From: Brasenia schreberi
Lineage: Eukaryota; Streptophyta; Magnoliopsida; Nymphaeales; Cabombaceae
DNA: 64,000 bases
Direction of reading: 5' to 3'
Assembly: GCA_036023115.1 (NCBI GenBank)
Contig: JAYKKT010000090.1
Coordinates: 28,293,501 to 28,357,500 of the forward strand
Below are positions 52,421-63,140 of this stretch, in pieces. A model generated the notes under the pieces. It did not search any database and had not been told where the DNA came from. It worked only from the letters and a program-made list of their open reading frames with translations. The position numbers were made by a program, and so were the translations under genes. Each line of letters starts with the position of its first letter. Position 1 is the first letter of the stretch.

Positions 52421-54597
52421 AGTTTATAGAAGGCACAAAGCAAATTAAATAGTGCTCCATATGCTCAATACTTTGTGTCAGCATGATCACAGAAAAAATG
52501 ATCATGAGATCATCATAATAATTCAAACCAACTATTGGTGGTCTTATTTTGATCATTGAACAATGCGCATCAATTTTTCTTGGTGATGGGTTGGCAAGAT
52601 TCTGGCGAGCATCAAAACAGATGCGGCCAAGCTCGAGGAAATAATTGTATCCGGATTGGATTCTCACAAGTAAAATAATGATGAAGGCATGATTTTTTTT
52701 GGGACGGGACCATAACCATATACCACTAAACATGCCAAGTAGAAAATCAGACCTTAATATGAAAGAGTCCAATCCAAATTCAAGTCCAATCGTTGATTGG
52801 TTTCAGTTCTTTACGTAACTTGACTAAAAACTAGATGAATCCGAACCATTGATAACTCTAGGTGAAAGACTGAATTTCATACCCATATCCAGATCCATTT
52901 CTGCATTGACAATCAGGATCCACCTATGTCTTGTTGCATGGCATGGACCCTGGTGACAGCCACACGCTTATTTGGATCAGACGGGATCCAAGCTGCCATA
53001 CCTTGTTTGGTAGGACCCATACCCACGTTTTTCTCTTTGCTAGTTGGACCTGAAAATGGTTGATCCCACCAGGTCTAGTGGCCACGATCCAAACCCAGTC
53101 CAGGGTTTGATCTGATCACGTCTGAGGTGTTTGATTTGCCACTCAGTGTCGAGCTTTCATTTAGGCTTACTAAGGATATATTCAACTTAAGGCTAATTCA
53201 ATCATGTAGTTGCCCATGTCCAACCTGTTACTGGACTCTTATGTGGGTCCTGATACTGGGTTCCATCTAGATGCCAAATTCTTTAATGGTTGTTCTTCTA
53301 ATTATGATCGGACGGTAATGTACTTAAATTTGATTTTGAATCAAACATACTTAATATCAAATTTAAGCCATTATGGACTCTAGAATTACAATATTTTCCT
53401 TCCCTCGCCGAATTTTTTTTTTGGGTACAATGGGGAGGCGAAATCCAGATGCGAGCCGACGGGGTGTTTGATTGCAAGCCTGGGATTGAGTTCCTGTTCC
53501 ACAGATGGGCCTTATAATGAAGTAAAAAAAACCTGTTTTTTACTGCACGAGCTTCAACTAGTGAGGCGATTCGGTACCCGACAGTTCGCTTTCCGTAGAA
53601 TATATTTTTTTCATTGAAATAGTTATAAAATAAAAAATAGTTATAAAATAAAATATCTTTCCAGAAAATAATTAGCCTTAAAAAGGTACCCGGTTATGGC
53701 TGGGAAGCATATTGAGCTAATCATAGGTTGCCTAAGTTTGGATACAAGCTGTCTCATATAAAGCGAAGCAAGCTGTACACCAAAACTTTATGTTCATATT
53801 GACTCGATAAAGCATAACTTTATATTTAATATTTATATATTCTAAAAATATCTTAACCCGACTTCTTGGATGTGTATACATTAGTCAAATAGTCAATAAT
53901 AATCTACTGTTGTGACTTAAAATTCTGAATATTTACATTTTTTAATGAAAAATTTATATTAAAACCTTGAGTTTTAACTTAGCAACTGGAGTCCACTTTA
54001 AGCTCAGTTCGAATAAGGTACTGAACAGAACGTAAACATGAATCACATCGGACTAGCAAATATGTTGTATTCATCAACTTTCCAGTGAATCGGATTCTCA
54101 AATCTTCTGAGAATCCAAGACGACGGCGAGAGAGGGACCTTCTCTCACCTTAATCTCTCCACAGCAGGGAGCAAATGTGCATCTCATGATATTCTTTCTA
54201 CAGGGCAGTTCAAGATTTTCTTATAAAAATGCAGTGTTGGGCAGACTTCTATCAGAGGCACACACGGGTATCGAACCCTTGACTGTTATGGCCCTTTTGT
54301 AGAGAAGGATCCACATCGGGTCCGGGATGGGCAGGCGCCCAAGCCGGAAATTTAAAAGATGAAAAGCTATATATGTGAGCTATTATACATAGTTGGACCA
54401 CCTTCTATTCGCCTCACCCTAAAAAAATGCCTAGATCCAGTGGGTATTTAGATTTAAAACCACATTAGAAGGTCCGAAACCGATCCGGGATGACACTATT
54501 TGAAATATATAAAAAACAGTATTATTTGATTTTGTTGTTTATCTTCCTTATTCTTTTGCATCTCGTATGTTTTAATTCTATATTTAGGAGCACAACG
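52418..54597. other. Intergenic, no gene seen
   Basis: GGATCC/TTGGATC-word repeat debris lies at about 52750-53110. A minus-strand B-box-like piece (rc GGGTTCGATACCC) lies near 54267. A short hairpin (GGATTCTC / GAGAATCC) is near 54091-54116. No coding region. Confidence 0.35.
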
Positions 54598-54715
54598 AGA
54601 AATAAATAGCTCACCTGGCTAAAGGTTCGACTCATAAGTGCAATGTCATAAGTTTGGTGCTCTGGGTGTGCATCTGACTTCGTTCTTCCGCGTTGTACCA
54701 AGAAAAATGTTATAT
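54598..54715 (+). mobile_element. tRNA-like SINE family member
   Basis: AAATAGCTCACCTGGCTAAA (A-box-like), then GGTTCGACTCATAAG, with 'aatgtcataagtttggtgctctgggtgtgcatctgac' matching the copies at 38175 and 62515 (rc). The A-tail is poorly preserved. Confidence 0.5.
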
Positions 54716-54867
54716 AATGGATATCTCATAGGGATGCCAAGCTTGAGGTTGGTTCTGATCATAACAAAACTCAATCCAACTTAATCAGATGATGCACAAT
54801 TGGATTTGTATTTGGATGCGAGGTTTTATGTAACTCGACCTGAACAATCTACTCGCAGTATATTTTA

Positions 54868-55070
54868 TGGGCATTACTATATGCACACCCTTTTTAATAT
54901 CCACACACTCCAATTTTCGTAAATACTAAAATTATCCTCTATATAAATACTCTTTCCTCGTATTTCATCCCAACATTTCTCTCCTCTCCCACCCAATTTG
55001 AGCAACTCTTCTCTCTCACCCAATCTCTCATCTCCCATCCAATTTCAGTAAAGTATATTTGATCGGATTT
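54868..55070. repeat. Dispersed repeat R2, copy 1
   Basis: Shares a long run of matching blocks with 57776-57940: 'tatccacacac', 'ctaaaattat', 'acatttctctc', 'cacccaattt', 'ctcatctccc/ctcatttcct', 'acccaattcgagcag' type and 'aaagtatatttg'. It is about 200 bp and non-coding. The plus-strand frame at 55059-55301 is Lys-rich low complexity and is not called. Confidence 0.65.
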
Positions 55071-55564
55071 TTTGCTCCGACCGTGGAGGTTTTACTTAGC
55101 ATTATTGTCTTCTTCAAAGCTCAATGCATATTCTTACAAATTTCATTGAAAAAAGTTAGAACAATGAAGAAAAAAATAAAAACAATAAAAAATAAAACTA
55201 AAAACAAAATCAATAAGAAGAAGAGACACAAATTAATAATACAAAAACAACAACTACAAAAATCAAGAAGAAAAGAAGAAAAAGAGAAACAAGAAACATA
55301 GGGGGAAAAATGAAAATAAAAAGCCATGTCGACGGAAGAGACCTGTTGGAATACCTTAGTTTTTTATTTTCAATTTCAATCAAAACAACTAAAGAAAATA
55401 AAAAACTAAAACCAAAGATTGATAAATCGACAAATTCCCCTTTCAATCGGTCTTTTTTTATCTTTTCATTTTTTGGATTTATGAACCAAAATGCTTGATA
55501 TTGACACCCAATATCCATGGGGTGTTAATGGGTCGGACCTGCCCCAGAAATAGATCTCTAAGTC
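55071..55564. other. Intergenic, A-rich
   Basis: A long A-rich stretch (55140-55320) gives low-complexity Lys/Asn frames on one strand and Phe/Leu frames on the other. No gene. Confidence 0.4.
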
Positions 55565-55930
55565 CAACTTTATGATGCTACTACCGGTTCAACGGTTCCA
55601 GTCCTATACAGCTTCCTATGAGAAAACACAGGCACACGCGCACATGCACACGCGCACATGCACACCCCTTGGGTCGGGTCGGTTCTACTCAGACAACCCA
55701 ATGTTTCGCCGTGTCTCGGCAGGTTGACCCAGAACCGATCCCAGGTGCCTGAACCCCGACCAACCACGATCCAAACTTTTCACGTGGGGTCAGTTCTAAA
55801 GTCGTCACCTACACATGACCGGTTTCGGGTAAACTGGAACCACCAGCTCCAAATTACTGGTTTCAGTTATCCCGGAGTCTAGAACTGGAATCGTAACTGG
55901 GGCCAACACCAGTTACAGTTCCGGCCACGT
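55565..55930. repeat. GGTTCC-family dispersed repeat, copy 10 (composite)
   Basis: Contains CCGGTTCAACGGTTCC on the left. An end motif ACATGACCGGTTTCGGGTAA at 55815 is followed by CTGGAACCACC. A short CACACGCGCA microsatellite (55630-55665) lies inside. Probably two copies side by side. Confidence 0.6.
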
Positions 55931-57775
55931 TCATCTTAATGGTGAACGACACAAGTATTTCTGTCCTTCAAAAAATGGATCGAAATAAATCGGAGGCCCG
56001 ATCCGATCATCTTTCTTGGATTCACTTTTGAACTTTTATGGATAAGACGAGTTACTAGGGCAGGTAATGTTATTAAACCTCAGCATTTCTAAAATCCAAC
56101 TTCAACGGATTTGGATTTGGAATTGGATCTGGAGTTGGATTCAAACTTGAATAAAAATCAGTACACAATCTCCAATTAGCTAATCAAATCATTAAGTATG
56201 ACGAGTCAGATTAATCAATAGAAAATCCAGGGCAAAAGATCTAACTGAGTTTAAGCACTATATACAACAACAATAACAACATTTAAGACTTTTCTCATAC
56301 TAGAGCTATATGAATTGTTTGCTTTTATAAAGTTTGATCATGCATGATGTTAACAATTAACTGAATATAAGCTAGATCATCCTTTATTGTTTCCTTCCAA
56401 TACTTCAGATACCCAATAAAAAACCAAAAAGAAACACGACCCAGAAAAGTTCATGCATGTTTGTGTCCACCTAAAGTAACAAGAAAAAAGATCATCTCTT
56501 TCTCTGGTTCACATGTTCCCGAGAAAAAACAAAATTTACACGAACGCGAACCTGAACGAGCAACCCCAAATCTGCTTCTCCTAAATTTGGCAAGTTGAAT
56601 TTGACTCCACCTTGACCAATCAATAGATTTAAGAAATGCGGATTATATATATAAGCAGGGATGCCAATATTCACTTGGGGCGTGGATATCCAATCTGCCA
56701 CACCCCGGTTGGGGTGGGTTGAGAACTCACCAAACATGGGTTGAGAACGAAACTACCCTTATAAAGCTTGCATGCATGCCCAGTGAGATCAAAGAACCCT
56801 AAAAAAGTATGGAAAACATGTATTTATGAATTTGTTATAAAGGATATTCATATTTTATTTAAGAAATATTTTGTCAAAAGGAAATGAAAATGGGCACCCA
56901 GTATTTTGTTTGATACGTGGCAGTGACACTAAATGCTAGAACTGTAGGCTGAAAGTCTAGTCTTCACCCACTGTTGGAAAAATAGACTCCTTTCACATTG
57001 GTTTAGTCACATTGTAGTTGAGATTGGTCTCATGCAACGTTTCGGTTGGTAAAAATGAATCAATCTTTAGCATCTCTTTCTCACGTCAATCATGTAGGAA
57101 ATTCTTTCCCCTTTTTATATATATAAGATAAATATTAATATATTATCTTTCTCTTTATATATATATAAAGTGAGTGGTCTAAGGGCCTATGATATAGGCA
57201 TGTGTAAAGCCTTAATTAAAGGAATAAATAAATGAAAAGAAGGTATAGATTTGGTGATAGAGAGGGAGCCACGTTCAGCCGGCTTAAAAGAAATATATCG
57301 CCTAGATGAGTGGGGACGGTGGACCATGGAAGGGAGGGCCTTTGTTTTCTGGGGTGCAAGGTGCCGGAGTGGAAGTGGTAGTTCTGTGGATAAATGCACA
57401 TTATGAAGGCTACTGCTACCTTCAACGCACGAAGGAGATTTCCTTAATGTGTTGGGAATTCTCCGGGGTTTTATGTGTTTAGAGAAATTCTTTGGTGTCT
57501 AAACTCGTTGTCGTATAGAGGGAGATCCAAGTGGTAGAGGACATGTATATGCTTTGGGAAGTATAAGTTTCCCTATTTTGGGTGTACTTAGTTCTTGTTT
57601 AATACGAGTATTCTTTCATATCTGTTGATATATATATAAAGAGAGAGAGAGAGAGAGAGAGGTGACAGGAGTTGTTGGATTGAGTTTCATTTAAGACTCT
57701 TCAATGGTTTGGATTGTTCGTGCAAATCAAGTCACATGTCTACATCACATGTTTATTAAAAATGTTATAAATAAA
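55931..57775. other. Intergenic, with LINE 3' tail at 56268-56400
   Basis: About 56268-56400 resembles the 3' end of the LINE copy at 34025 (ACAACAACAATAACAAC then 'ttctcatactagagctatatgaattg' and 'aaagtttgatcatg'), minus orientation. A degraded 'gggatgccaat' repeat lies at 56655-56760. A (GA)n run is at 57642-57662. No gene. Confidence 0.4.
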
Positions 57776-57940
57776 CATTATTATATATGTACACCCATTT
57801 TACTATCCACACATCTTTTCTAACAATACCAAAATTATGTTTTCTCGAACATTTCTCTCACCCAATTTCTCATTTCCTACCCAATTCGAGCAGCTCTCTT
57901 TTTTCCACCAGCAAAAGTATATTTGGTTGAATCTTTAGGG
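57776..57940. repeat. Dispersed repeat R2, copy 2
   Basis: The same element as 54868-55070, ending 'aaaagtatatttggttgaatc', immediately followed by a GGTTCC-family end in the PPR promoter. Confidence 0.65.
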
Positions 57941-58055
57941 TTCCAGATCTCGTTCTGAGTCTGATTTCACTGATTCTGGCTCCAGCCCGTTCTTAGCCGA
58001 GTTCTGTTTCGGTCGGAACTGTCGGATGGTTTGAAACCGGCCATGTCTCTTGCCA
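57940..58055. repeat. GGTTCC-family end, copy 11, at the PPR start
   Basis: Right-end fragment: GGTTCCAGATCTCG, TTCGGTCGGAACTG, then TTTGAAACCGGCCATGTCT ending near 58049, about 60 bp before the PPR start codon. It probably contributes promoter or 5' leader sequence. Confidence 0.65.
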
Positions 58056-58110
58056 CCTATCGTGGATCCGGATCGGGTTCGGGTTCAGTACAAACGAACC
58101 ACTCCCAACG

Positions 58111-61014
58111 TTGTTCCTCTGTGCCAGTAACCGTGACGTCGCCCGTTGTCCAGCAGCTTTCAGTTTCGGGTATTTAAGATCGATTCGCGATCTTCGCTTG
58201 CATGGGTTGGTTATGTGCATGGGACTCTTCAGGAGGGTTCATTCACCCTTGAAACTCGTTTCGAAACACTACCCGCTATTTGTTTACGCTAGGTTCGTTC
58301 AAAACTTCAGTAAATCTGGTTTAGAGGAAACCAGGGCCATATTGAATTTGATGAGCCAAGGAAATTTGGTTCCCACACCGAATGCTTACTCTAAGCTCTT
58401 GCTTGAATGCAGCAGTTGCAGATGCAAATATGGTTGCACCCAGATCCATGCCCATATCATAAAATCAGGATCGGCTGAGAACAACACGTTGAGTAATCAT
58501 TTAATCAATGTTTACTTCAAATTCGGTAGCTTTGGAGATGCCCATCGAGTGTTTGTAGAAATGCGTGATCCGGATATGGTGTCTTGGACTGCACTTATCA
58601 CTGGCTATGCTCAAAATGGATTTGAAAATTATGCAATTTCAGCGTTTGCAAGGATGCATAATCTGGGTATGAAATCTAACGAGTACACATTTCCAAGTGT
58701 GCTCAAAGCATGCTCCAATGTCACAGCTTTGGGTCAGGGAATGCAGATCCATGGTGTTATAGTTGTTACTGGCTTTCAGTGTGATGTGTTTGTGGCCAAC
58801 ACCTTGGTTGTCATGTATGCAAAGTGTGGGATGCTTTTGGAAGCACAACGCTTGTTTGATGGAATGAATGAAAGGAATGTGGTGTCATGGAATGCTCTGC
58901 TTTCTTCTTATGTCAGAAATGATTGTAGTGAGCAAGCGATCTTTTTGTTCGATAACATGATTGCTAGTGATGTTAAGCCTGATCAATTTAGTTTGTCCAA
59001 TTTGCTGAATGCTTGTACTGCATGTGGGGATTTGGATCAAGGAAAGAAAATTCATGGTTATTTGATTAGATTGGGATATGATCTTGATATCTTTTCAGCT
59101 AATGCACTGGTTGATATGTATGCAAAACTTGGTAATCTTCAGGATGCATTACAAGTTTTTGATGGGATACTACAGCCAGATATCATATCATGGAACGCTT
59201 GCATTGCTGGTTTTGTTTCTCATGGCTTACACAAGGAAGCTTTAGACCTCTTAGAAGAAATGCAGGGGTTAGGAGTGTTACCAAATATATTCACTTGGTC
59301 CAGCATACTCAAGGCTTCTTCTAACTTGGGGTTGCTGAAATTAGGGAAGCAGATTCATTCCCATGTGATCAAGATGGGTTTGATGTCTGATATTGTAGTG
59401 GATGTTGGCCTTATTGATATTTACTCAAAGTGTGAATCTCTTGAGGATGCGAAAGATGTGTTCAATTGCATGCCAGAGCATGATTTGGTCACATGGAACG
59501 CATTGATTGGAGGCTACCTGCAGAATGAAAGGGAGAAGGAAGCTCTGTCTCTAGCCTCTGTGATGCGGAAGGAGGGACTCAATTGGAACGAGACCACTCT
59601 GCTTACCTTACTCAATGCTGTTGCTAGCCTACAGGACAAATTAATTTGTGAACAGATTCATGTGCATGTTCTTGAATCTGGATTGCAGGATGACACTTAC
59701 GTTACAAATGGTCTTATTGATGCCTATGGAAAATGTGGTTTGACAGAAGATGCTAGGCAAGTTTTTGAGAATTGTGCACATAAAGATGTGGCGTCCTTCA
59801 CTTCCATGATGACGGGTTACACACACTGCGGACAAGGTGAAGAAGCATTGAAGCTATTTCCTTCAATGTTACTTGAAGGTCTGAAGCCAGATCGATTCAT
59901 ATGCAGTGCCCTCCTCAATGCATGTGCTTATTTATCTGCATTTGAACAAGGAAAACAAGTGCACACCCATGTTGTGAAACTGGGATTTAATTTGGATATG
60001 TTTTCTGGAAATGCTCTAGTCAATATGTATGCAAAGTGCGGATGCATTGAGAATGCAAACCTTGCTTTCCTTGAGATCCCAGAGAGGGGGATTGTTTCAT
60101 GGTCTGCTATGATTGCTGGATTGGCGCAACATGGGCATGGAGTTAAGGCTCTTGATTTTTTTGATCAAATGCTGAAAGATGGTATTTGTCCCAATCATAT
60201 AACTTTGGTTAGTGTCATGTCTGCATGTAATCATGCTGGACTTGTCCAAGAGGCTACTTGGTATTTTGAATCAATGCGAGAAACATTTAATGTTGAACCT
60301 ACACAAGAGCATTATTCATGTATGGTTGATCTTCTTGGTCGTTCAGGTAAGCTGGATGAAGCAATGGAGCTTCTGAATCGAATGCCTTTCGAGCCTAATG
60401 CCACAGTGTGGGGGGCTCTTCTTGCCGCTTCAAGGATTCATGGCAACCTGGAGTTGGGAAAGCAAGCTGCTGATATGCTTCTCAAACTGGAACCTGAAAA
60501 GTCTGGGACTCATGTGCTTTTGGCAAATATGTACGCTGCAAAAGGCATGTGGGATGATGTTGCTCAGGTTAGAAGAATGTTGAAAGATAGCAAAGTGAAG
60601 AAGGAGCCTGGTGTTAGCTGGATCGAGATCAAAGACAAAGTTCATGCCTTTATAGTAGGAGATAGAAGTCACACTCAGACGAATGAGATATATGCGAAAT
60701 TGGATGAATTGAATGATCTTATGAATAGAGCTGGCTATGTGCCAAAGGTTGAGTTTGATCTGCATGATGTGGAGCAAAGTGAGAAGGAGATACTTCTCTT
60801 CCACCACAGTGAGAAGTTGGCTGTTGCTTTTGGACTTATAAGTACTCCTCCAGGGGCTCCTATTCGAGTCAAGAAAAACCTTAGAATTTGTGGTGATTGC
60901 CATACTGCTTTTAAGTTCATATGCAAGATTGTTTCTCGGGAGATTATCATTAGGGATATTAATCGCTTCCATCACTTCAAGGAGGGATCATGTTCTTGTG
61001 GTGAATATTGGTAG
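58111..61014 (+). CDS. DYW-type pentatricopeptide repeat protein (PLS class, probable organellar RNA editing factor)
   Basis: One intronless frame of 967 residues. Near-continuous PPR motifs of the P-L-S type run from about residue 85 to 740 (recurring NALVDMYAKCG / VSWNALI... / GxQIHxHVIKxG patterns). E and E+ domains follow at about 745-850, with KKEPGVSWIEI at 830, then a DYW deaminase domain to the end. The cytidine-deaminase zinc ligands are present: H899-S-E901 and C927-GD-C930-H. The second zinc site (H954-H955, C961, C963) is also intact. The protein ends EYW instead of DYW. Such proteins bind organellar RNA in a sequence-specific way and convert C to U. Translation could also start at Met35 or Met37; the basic, Ser/Phe-rich N-terminus after them looks like a mitochondrial or plastid transit peptide. 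The gene is intact. Confidence 0.95.
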   Translation: MFLCASNRDVARCPAAFSFGYLRSIRDLRLHGLVMCMGLFRRVHSPLKLVSKHYPLFVYARFVQNFSKSGLEETRAILNLMSQGNLVPTPNAYSKLLLECSSCRCKYGCTQIHAHIIKSGSAENNTLSNHLINVYFKFGSFGDAHRVFVEMRDPDMVSWTALITGYAQNGFENYAISAFARMHNLGMKSNEYTFPSVLKACSNVTALGQGMQIHGVIVVTGFQCDVFVANTLVVMYAKCGMLLEAQRLFDGMNERNVVSWNALLSSYVRNDCSEQAIFLFDNMIASDVKPDQFSLSNLLNACTACGDLDQGKKIHGYLIRLGYDLDIFSANALVDMYAKLGNLQDALQVFDGILQPDIISWNACIAGFVSHGLHKEALDLLEEMQGLGVLPNIFTWSSILKASSNLGLLKLGKQIHSHVIKMGLMSDIVVDVGLIDIYSKCESLEDAKDVFNCMPEHDLVTWNALIGGYLQNEREKEALSLASVMRKEGLNWNETTLLTLLNAVASLQDKLICEQIHVHVLESGLQDDTYVTNGLIDAYGKCGLTEDARQVFENCAHKDVASFTSMMTGYTHCGQGEEALKLFPSMLLEGLKPDRFICSALLNACAYLSAFEQGKQVHTHVVKLGFNLDMFSGNALVNMYAKCGCIENANLAFLEIPERGIVSWSAMIAGLAQHGHGVKALDFFDQMLKDGICPNHITLVSVMSACNHAGLVQEATWYFESMRETFNVEPTQEHYSCMVDLLGRSGKLDEAMELLNRMPFEPNATVWGALLAASRIHGNLELGKQAADMLLKLEPEKSGTHVLLANMYAAKGMWDDVAQVRRMLKDSKVKKEPGVSWIEIKDKVHAFIVGDRSHTQTNEIYAKLDELNDLMNRAGYVPKVEFDLHDVEQSEKEILLFHHSEKLAVAFGLISTPPGAPIRVKKNLRICGDCHTAFKFICKIVSREIIIRDINRFHHFKEGSCSCGEYW

Positions 61015-62504
61015 TTAAGAAGGCATGCAAATGGATTATATTAAATTGATTGTTTTATTCGATTCAGTTTGGATGTTGACTGCCTGACAAAGTTTGCATC
61101 TGCATGCATGACGTACACTATAGAAAGCAACATGGCTGGCCTTCCATTGCACATTGAAGAGATCAGAAAAGAGGCTTGAATCGGTTGTTTTGAGGTGCTT
61201 GGTTGAGGTCTTTGGAGAAAATTAAGGTATTGCTGATTGGATCAATCCTTGTGTACTTTTTTCTTGCCAAAGATGCACTCCAAATTGTTTCCCGGTATCA
61301 TCTCTGTTGATCTTCTCCCCTCACTTTTTGGTTCTCTATCCTTGCTTTCTTGAATACAGGAGAATCTGTTAGTGAAATCAAAGGGACTTGTGAAAGTTAA
61401 TCGCATGATATTCTATATTTTCAGAATATAGATTCTTGTTCCTTTTCACCTGCACGAATAAACAGCTGTTAGGACTCAGGATATCTCATATAATTTCTAA
61501 AACAATGGTTATGATGGATTAGTGTATGACATTCTGTGGTTGCAGGATATCGAATTTTTGAGATATTTAGCTCAAATTTGAAACCAGGTTGGCATAACAT
61601 TCACAATTGAGGTAATTAATGATACTTTGTGTTGTTGCCCTTTTATCTTAGCTTGAGTACCCTTTGCTTTTGCTGCATTTATCTTTTTAACTGAAATATG
61701 GATGCAGCAACAGGATTCTGATCTGTGAAGATCTTCAGCCCACATATTGGCCAGTTGTTTTGTGTCATTTTATCTCTTTAGCCAAATCATGGATGAACAC
61801 ATATAGCCTAGTTTGTTTAGTATAAGCCAACATTGCTTCAACTCTGTTATGAAACATCATGGAGCTTGATATTGATATTATATGATATACATCACAGATC
61901 CAGAAATCATCGGCATTGTCGCCACATTTTCTGGAGAGGATTACAGTGTGCTAGTCGATTCTGGTGGAGTATGCCACATTGCTAAGTCATTGGAGAACAA
62001 GCTGATCATCCCATGAGAAATTGAAAAAAACTGCTGAATACAAACAGCATAGTCTTATCGGGCCAGGAAGAATCCATGGGAATCGAGGCTGTCTGATATT
62101 CAAGCTTCCTGGGATAGGGATGAAAATATTACATACCAACTGTGATAGTAGACATGGTAAAAGAAATCATGGTGAGATAGTGGGACTGAAAATTTTATCT
62201 GATGGTTCCTCAAATGATTTGTTTGAGATGGCCGTGACTACTGGATGTAACATGAGGAATCATGGGAACTCCAAGTTCTTGTCAGAACAACCAGTTGTGA
62301 ACACAAGGCTAGGCAGCAAGTATCAATCAATCTGATCATCCGTTCACGGGACTAGCCAAACAGAAGCATGCCCTTATGGATGAAGTAGAAAATGCACCAG
62401 GATCATGAAGTCCATTGGAAGTCAAGAATTGGTTAGTATTTCTCTAATTGAGAGTTCAGACATGTACCACCCAATAGTAGGCTCGTCTATTGCCTTTCCT
62501 TTTT
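61015..62504. other. 3' flank of the PPR gene; unclassified 61900-62340 segment
   Basis: 61015 onwards is likely 3' UTR, possibly with introns. Around 61900-62340 there are open pieces in shifting frames (for example IVATFSGEDYSVLVDSGG, and a 104-codon frame at 62021-62335). They resemble a protease-like DSG motif of a retroelement only loosely. I do not assign a family. Confidence 0.3.
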
Positions 62505-62600
62505 AGGTATGATGGGGAGGTAGAAGCCCGATGCACACCCGAGGTGTTGAACTCATGACCTTCAACTTGGGAGCCGACCTCCTAGCTGGATAAGCTATTT
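62505..62600 (-). mobile_element. tRNA-like SINE family member
   Basis: Minus-strand A-box-like ATAGCTTATCCAGCTAGGAG, B-box-like ATGAGTTCAACACC, and the shared 'aagttgaaggtcatgag' core of the copies at 38175 and 54598. Confidence 0.55.
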
Positions 62601-62699
62601 CTCCCTTTACTACTTTATAAAATGCAAAGGAGGTATCATCTCTTCTTTTTGTGTGGTTTCCCTTTCTTTCACGTGGGATAAAATTGGCAAGAACCACAA

Positions 62700-62985
62700 G
62701 CAAACCACGAATGGGCAGGTCCCAGATCTGGTTCAGAACTGCCAGTTTTGGTTCCCTTTTAAGTTTGAAACAGTTCAAAACCATTAAAATATTTGTAATT
62801 AATAAAAATTAAGAAACAAAACATGAAACCGGCAGATTAATACCACCGGTTCTGGTTTTATCTTCATGGAAGGTGAAATCAAAACCAACCCGGTGGCCCC
62901 ATTTCTTGGTCCGATTTCACTAGTTTCGGTTTCTAGCTCTTTCCAGTCCTGCCGAGCCAATTCCAAACCAGCCATGTCTATGTAT
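62700..62985. repeat. GGTTCC-family dispersed repeat, copy 12 (nearly full length)
   Basis: About 290 bp. GGTTCAGAACTGCC on the left, AT-rich centre at 62785-62820, GAAACCGGCAGATT, GGTGAAATCAAAACCAACC and GTTTCGGTTTCTAGC on the right, ending ACCAGCCATGTCTATG. Confidence 0.75.
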
Positions 62986-63019
62986 AACTCATGCTTTTCT
63001 AAAGTACATCTCTAACAAC

Positions 63020-63140
63020 CGACTTTTTTTTTTGGAGAGGCAAGCTGGGTTAGGACGTATACCTTACCTGGTGAATATCCCGTCATCACACTCCAACGCT
63101 ACAGGTTAAGGGCCAACCAACTCTGCCAGATGAGCCATGT
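63020..63140 (-). mobile_element. tRNA-derived SINE-like element with A-tail
   Basis: On the minus strand ATGGCTCATCTGGCAGAGTT is a good A-box region (TGGCTCA...GTTGG). A body of about 100 bp ends in an A-run (TTTTTTTTT at 63024-63033 on plus). It is a different family from the copies at 38175, 54598 and 62515. Confidence 0.5.

Noticed and set aside
55059..55301. Lys-rich 80-codon frame
   Set aside because: Low-complexity A-rich DNA overlapping repeat R2; not a plausible protein gene.
60430..60975. 181-codon minus-strand frame within the PPR gene
   Set aside because: Antisense shadow of the long PPR coding sequence; no independent motif.
61900..62340. Retroviral-type protease (VDSGG) or gag-pol fragment
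   Set aside because: Only a few residues resemble the motif, frames shift and no neighbouring pol motif was found; left as unclassified.
63020..63140. Possible tRNA gene (good A-box)
   Set aside because: No acceptor-stem pairing or proper T-arm was visible, and an A-tail is present, so it fits a SINE better than a tRNA gene.
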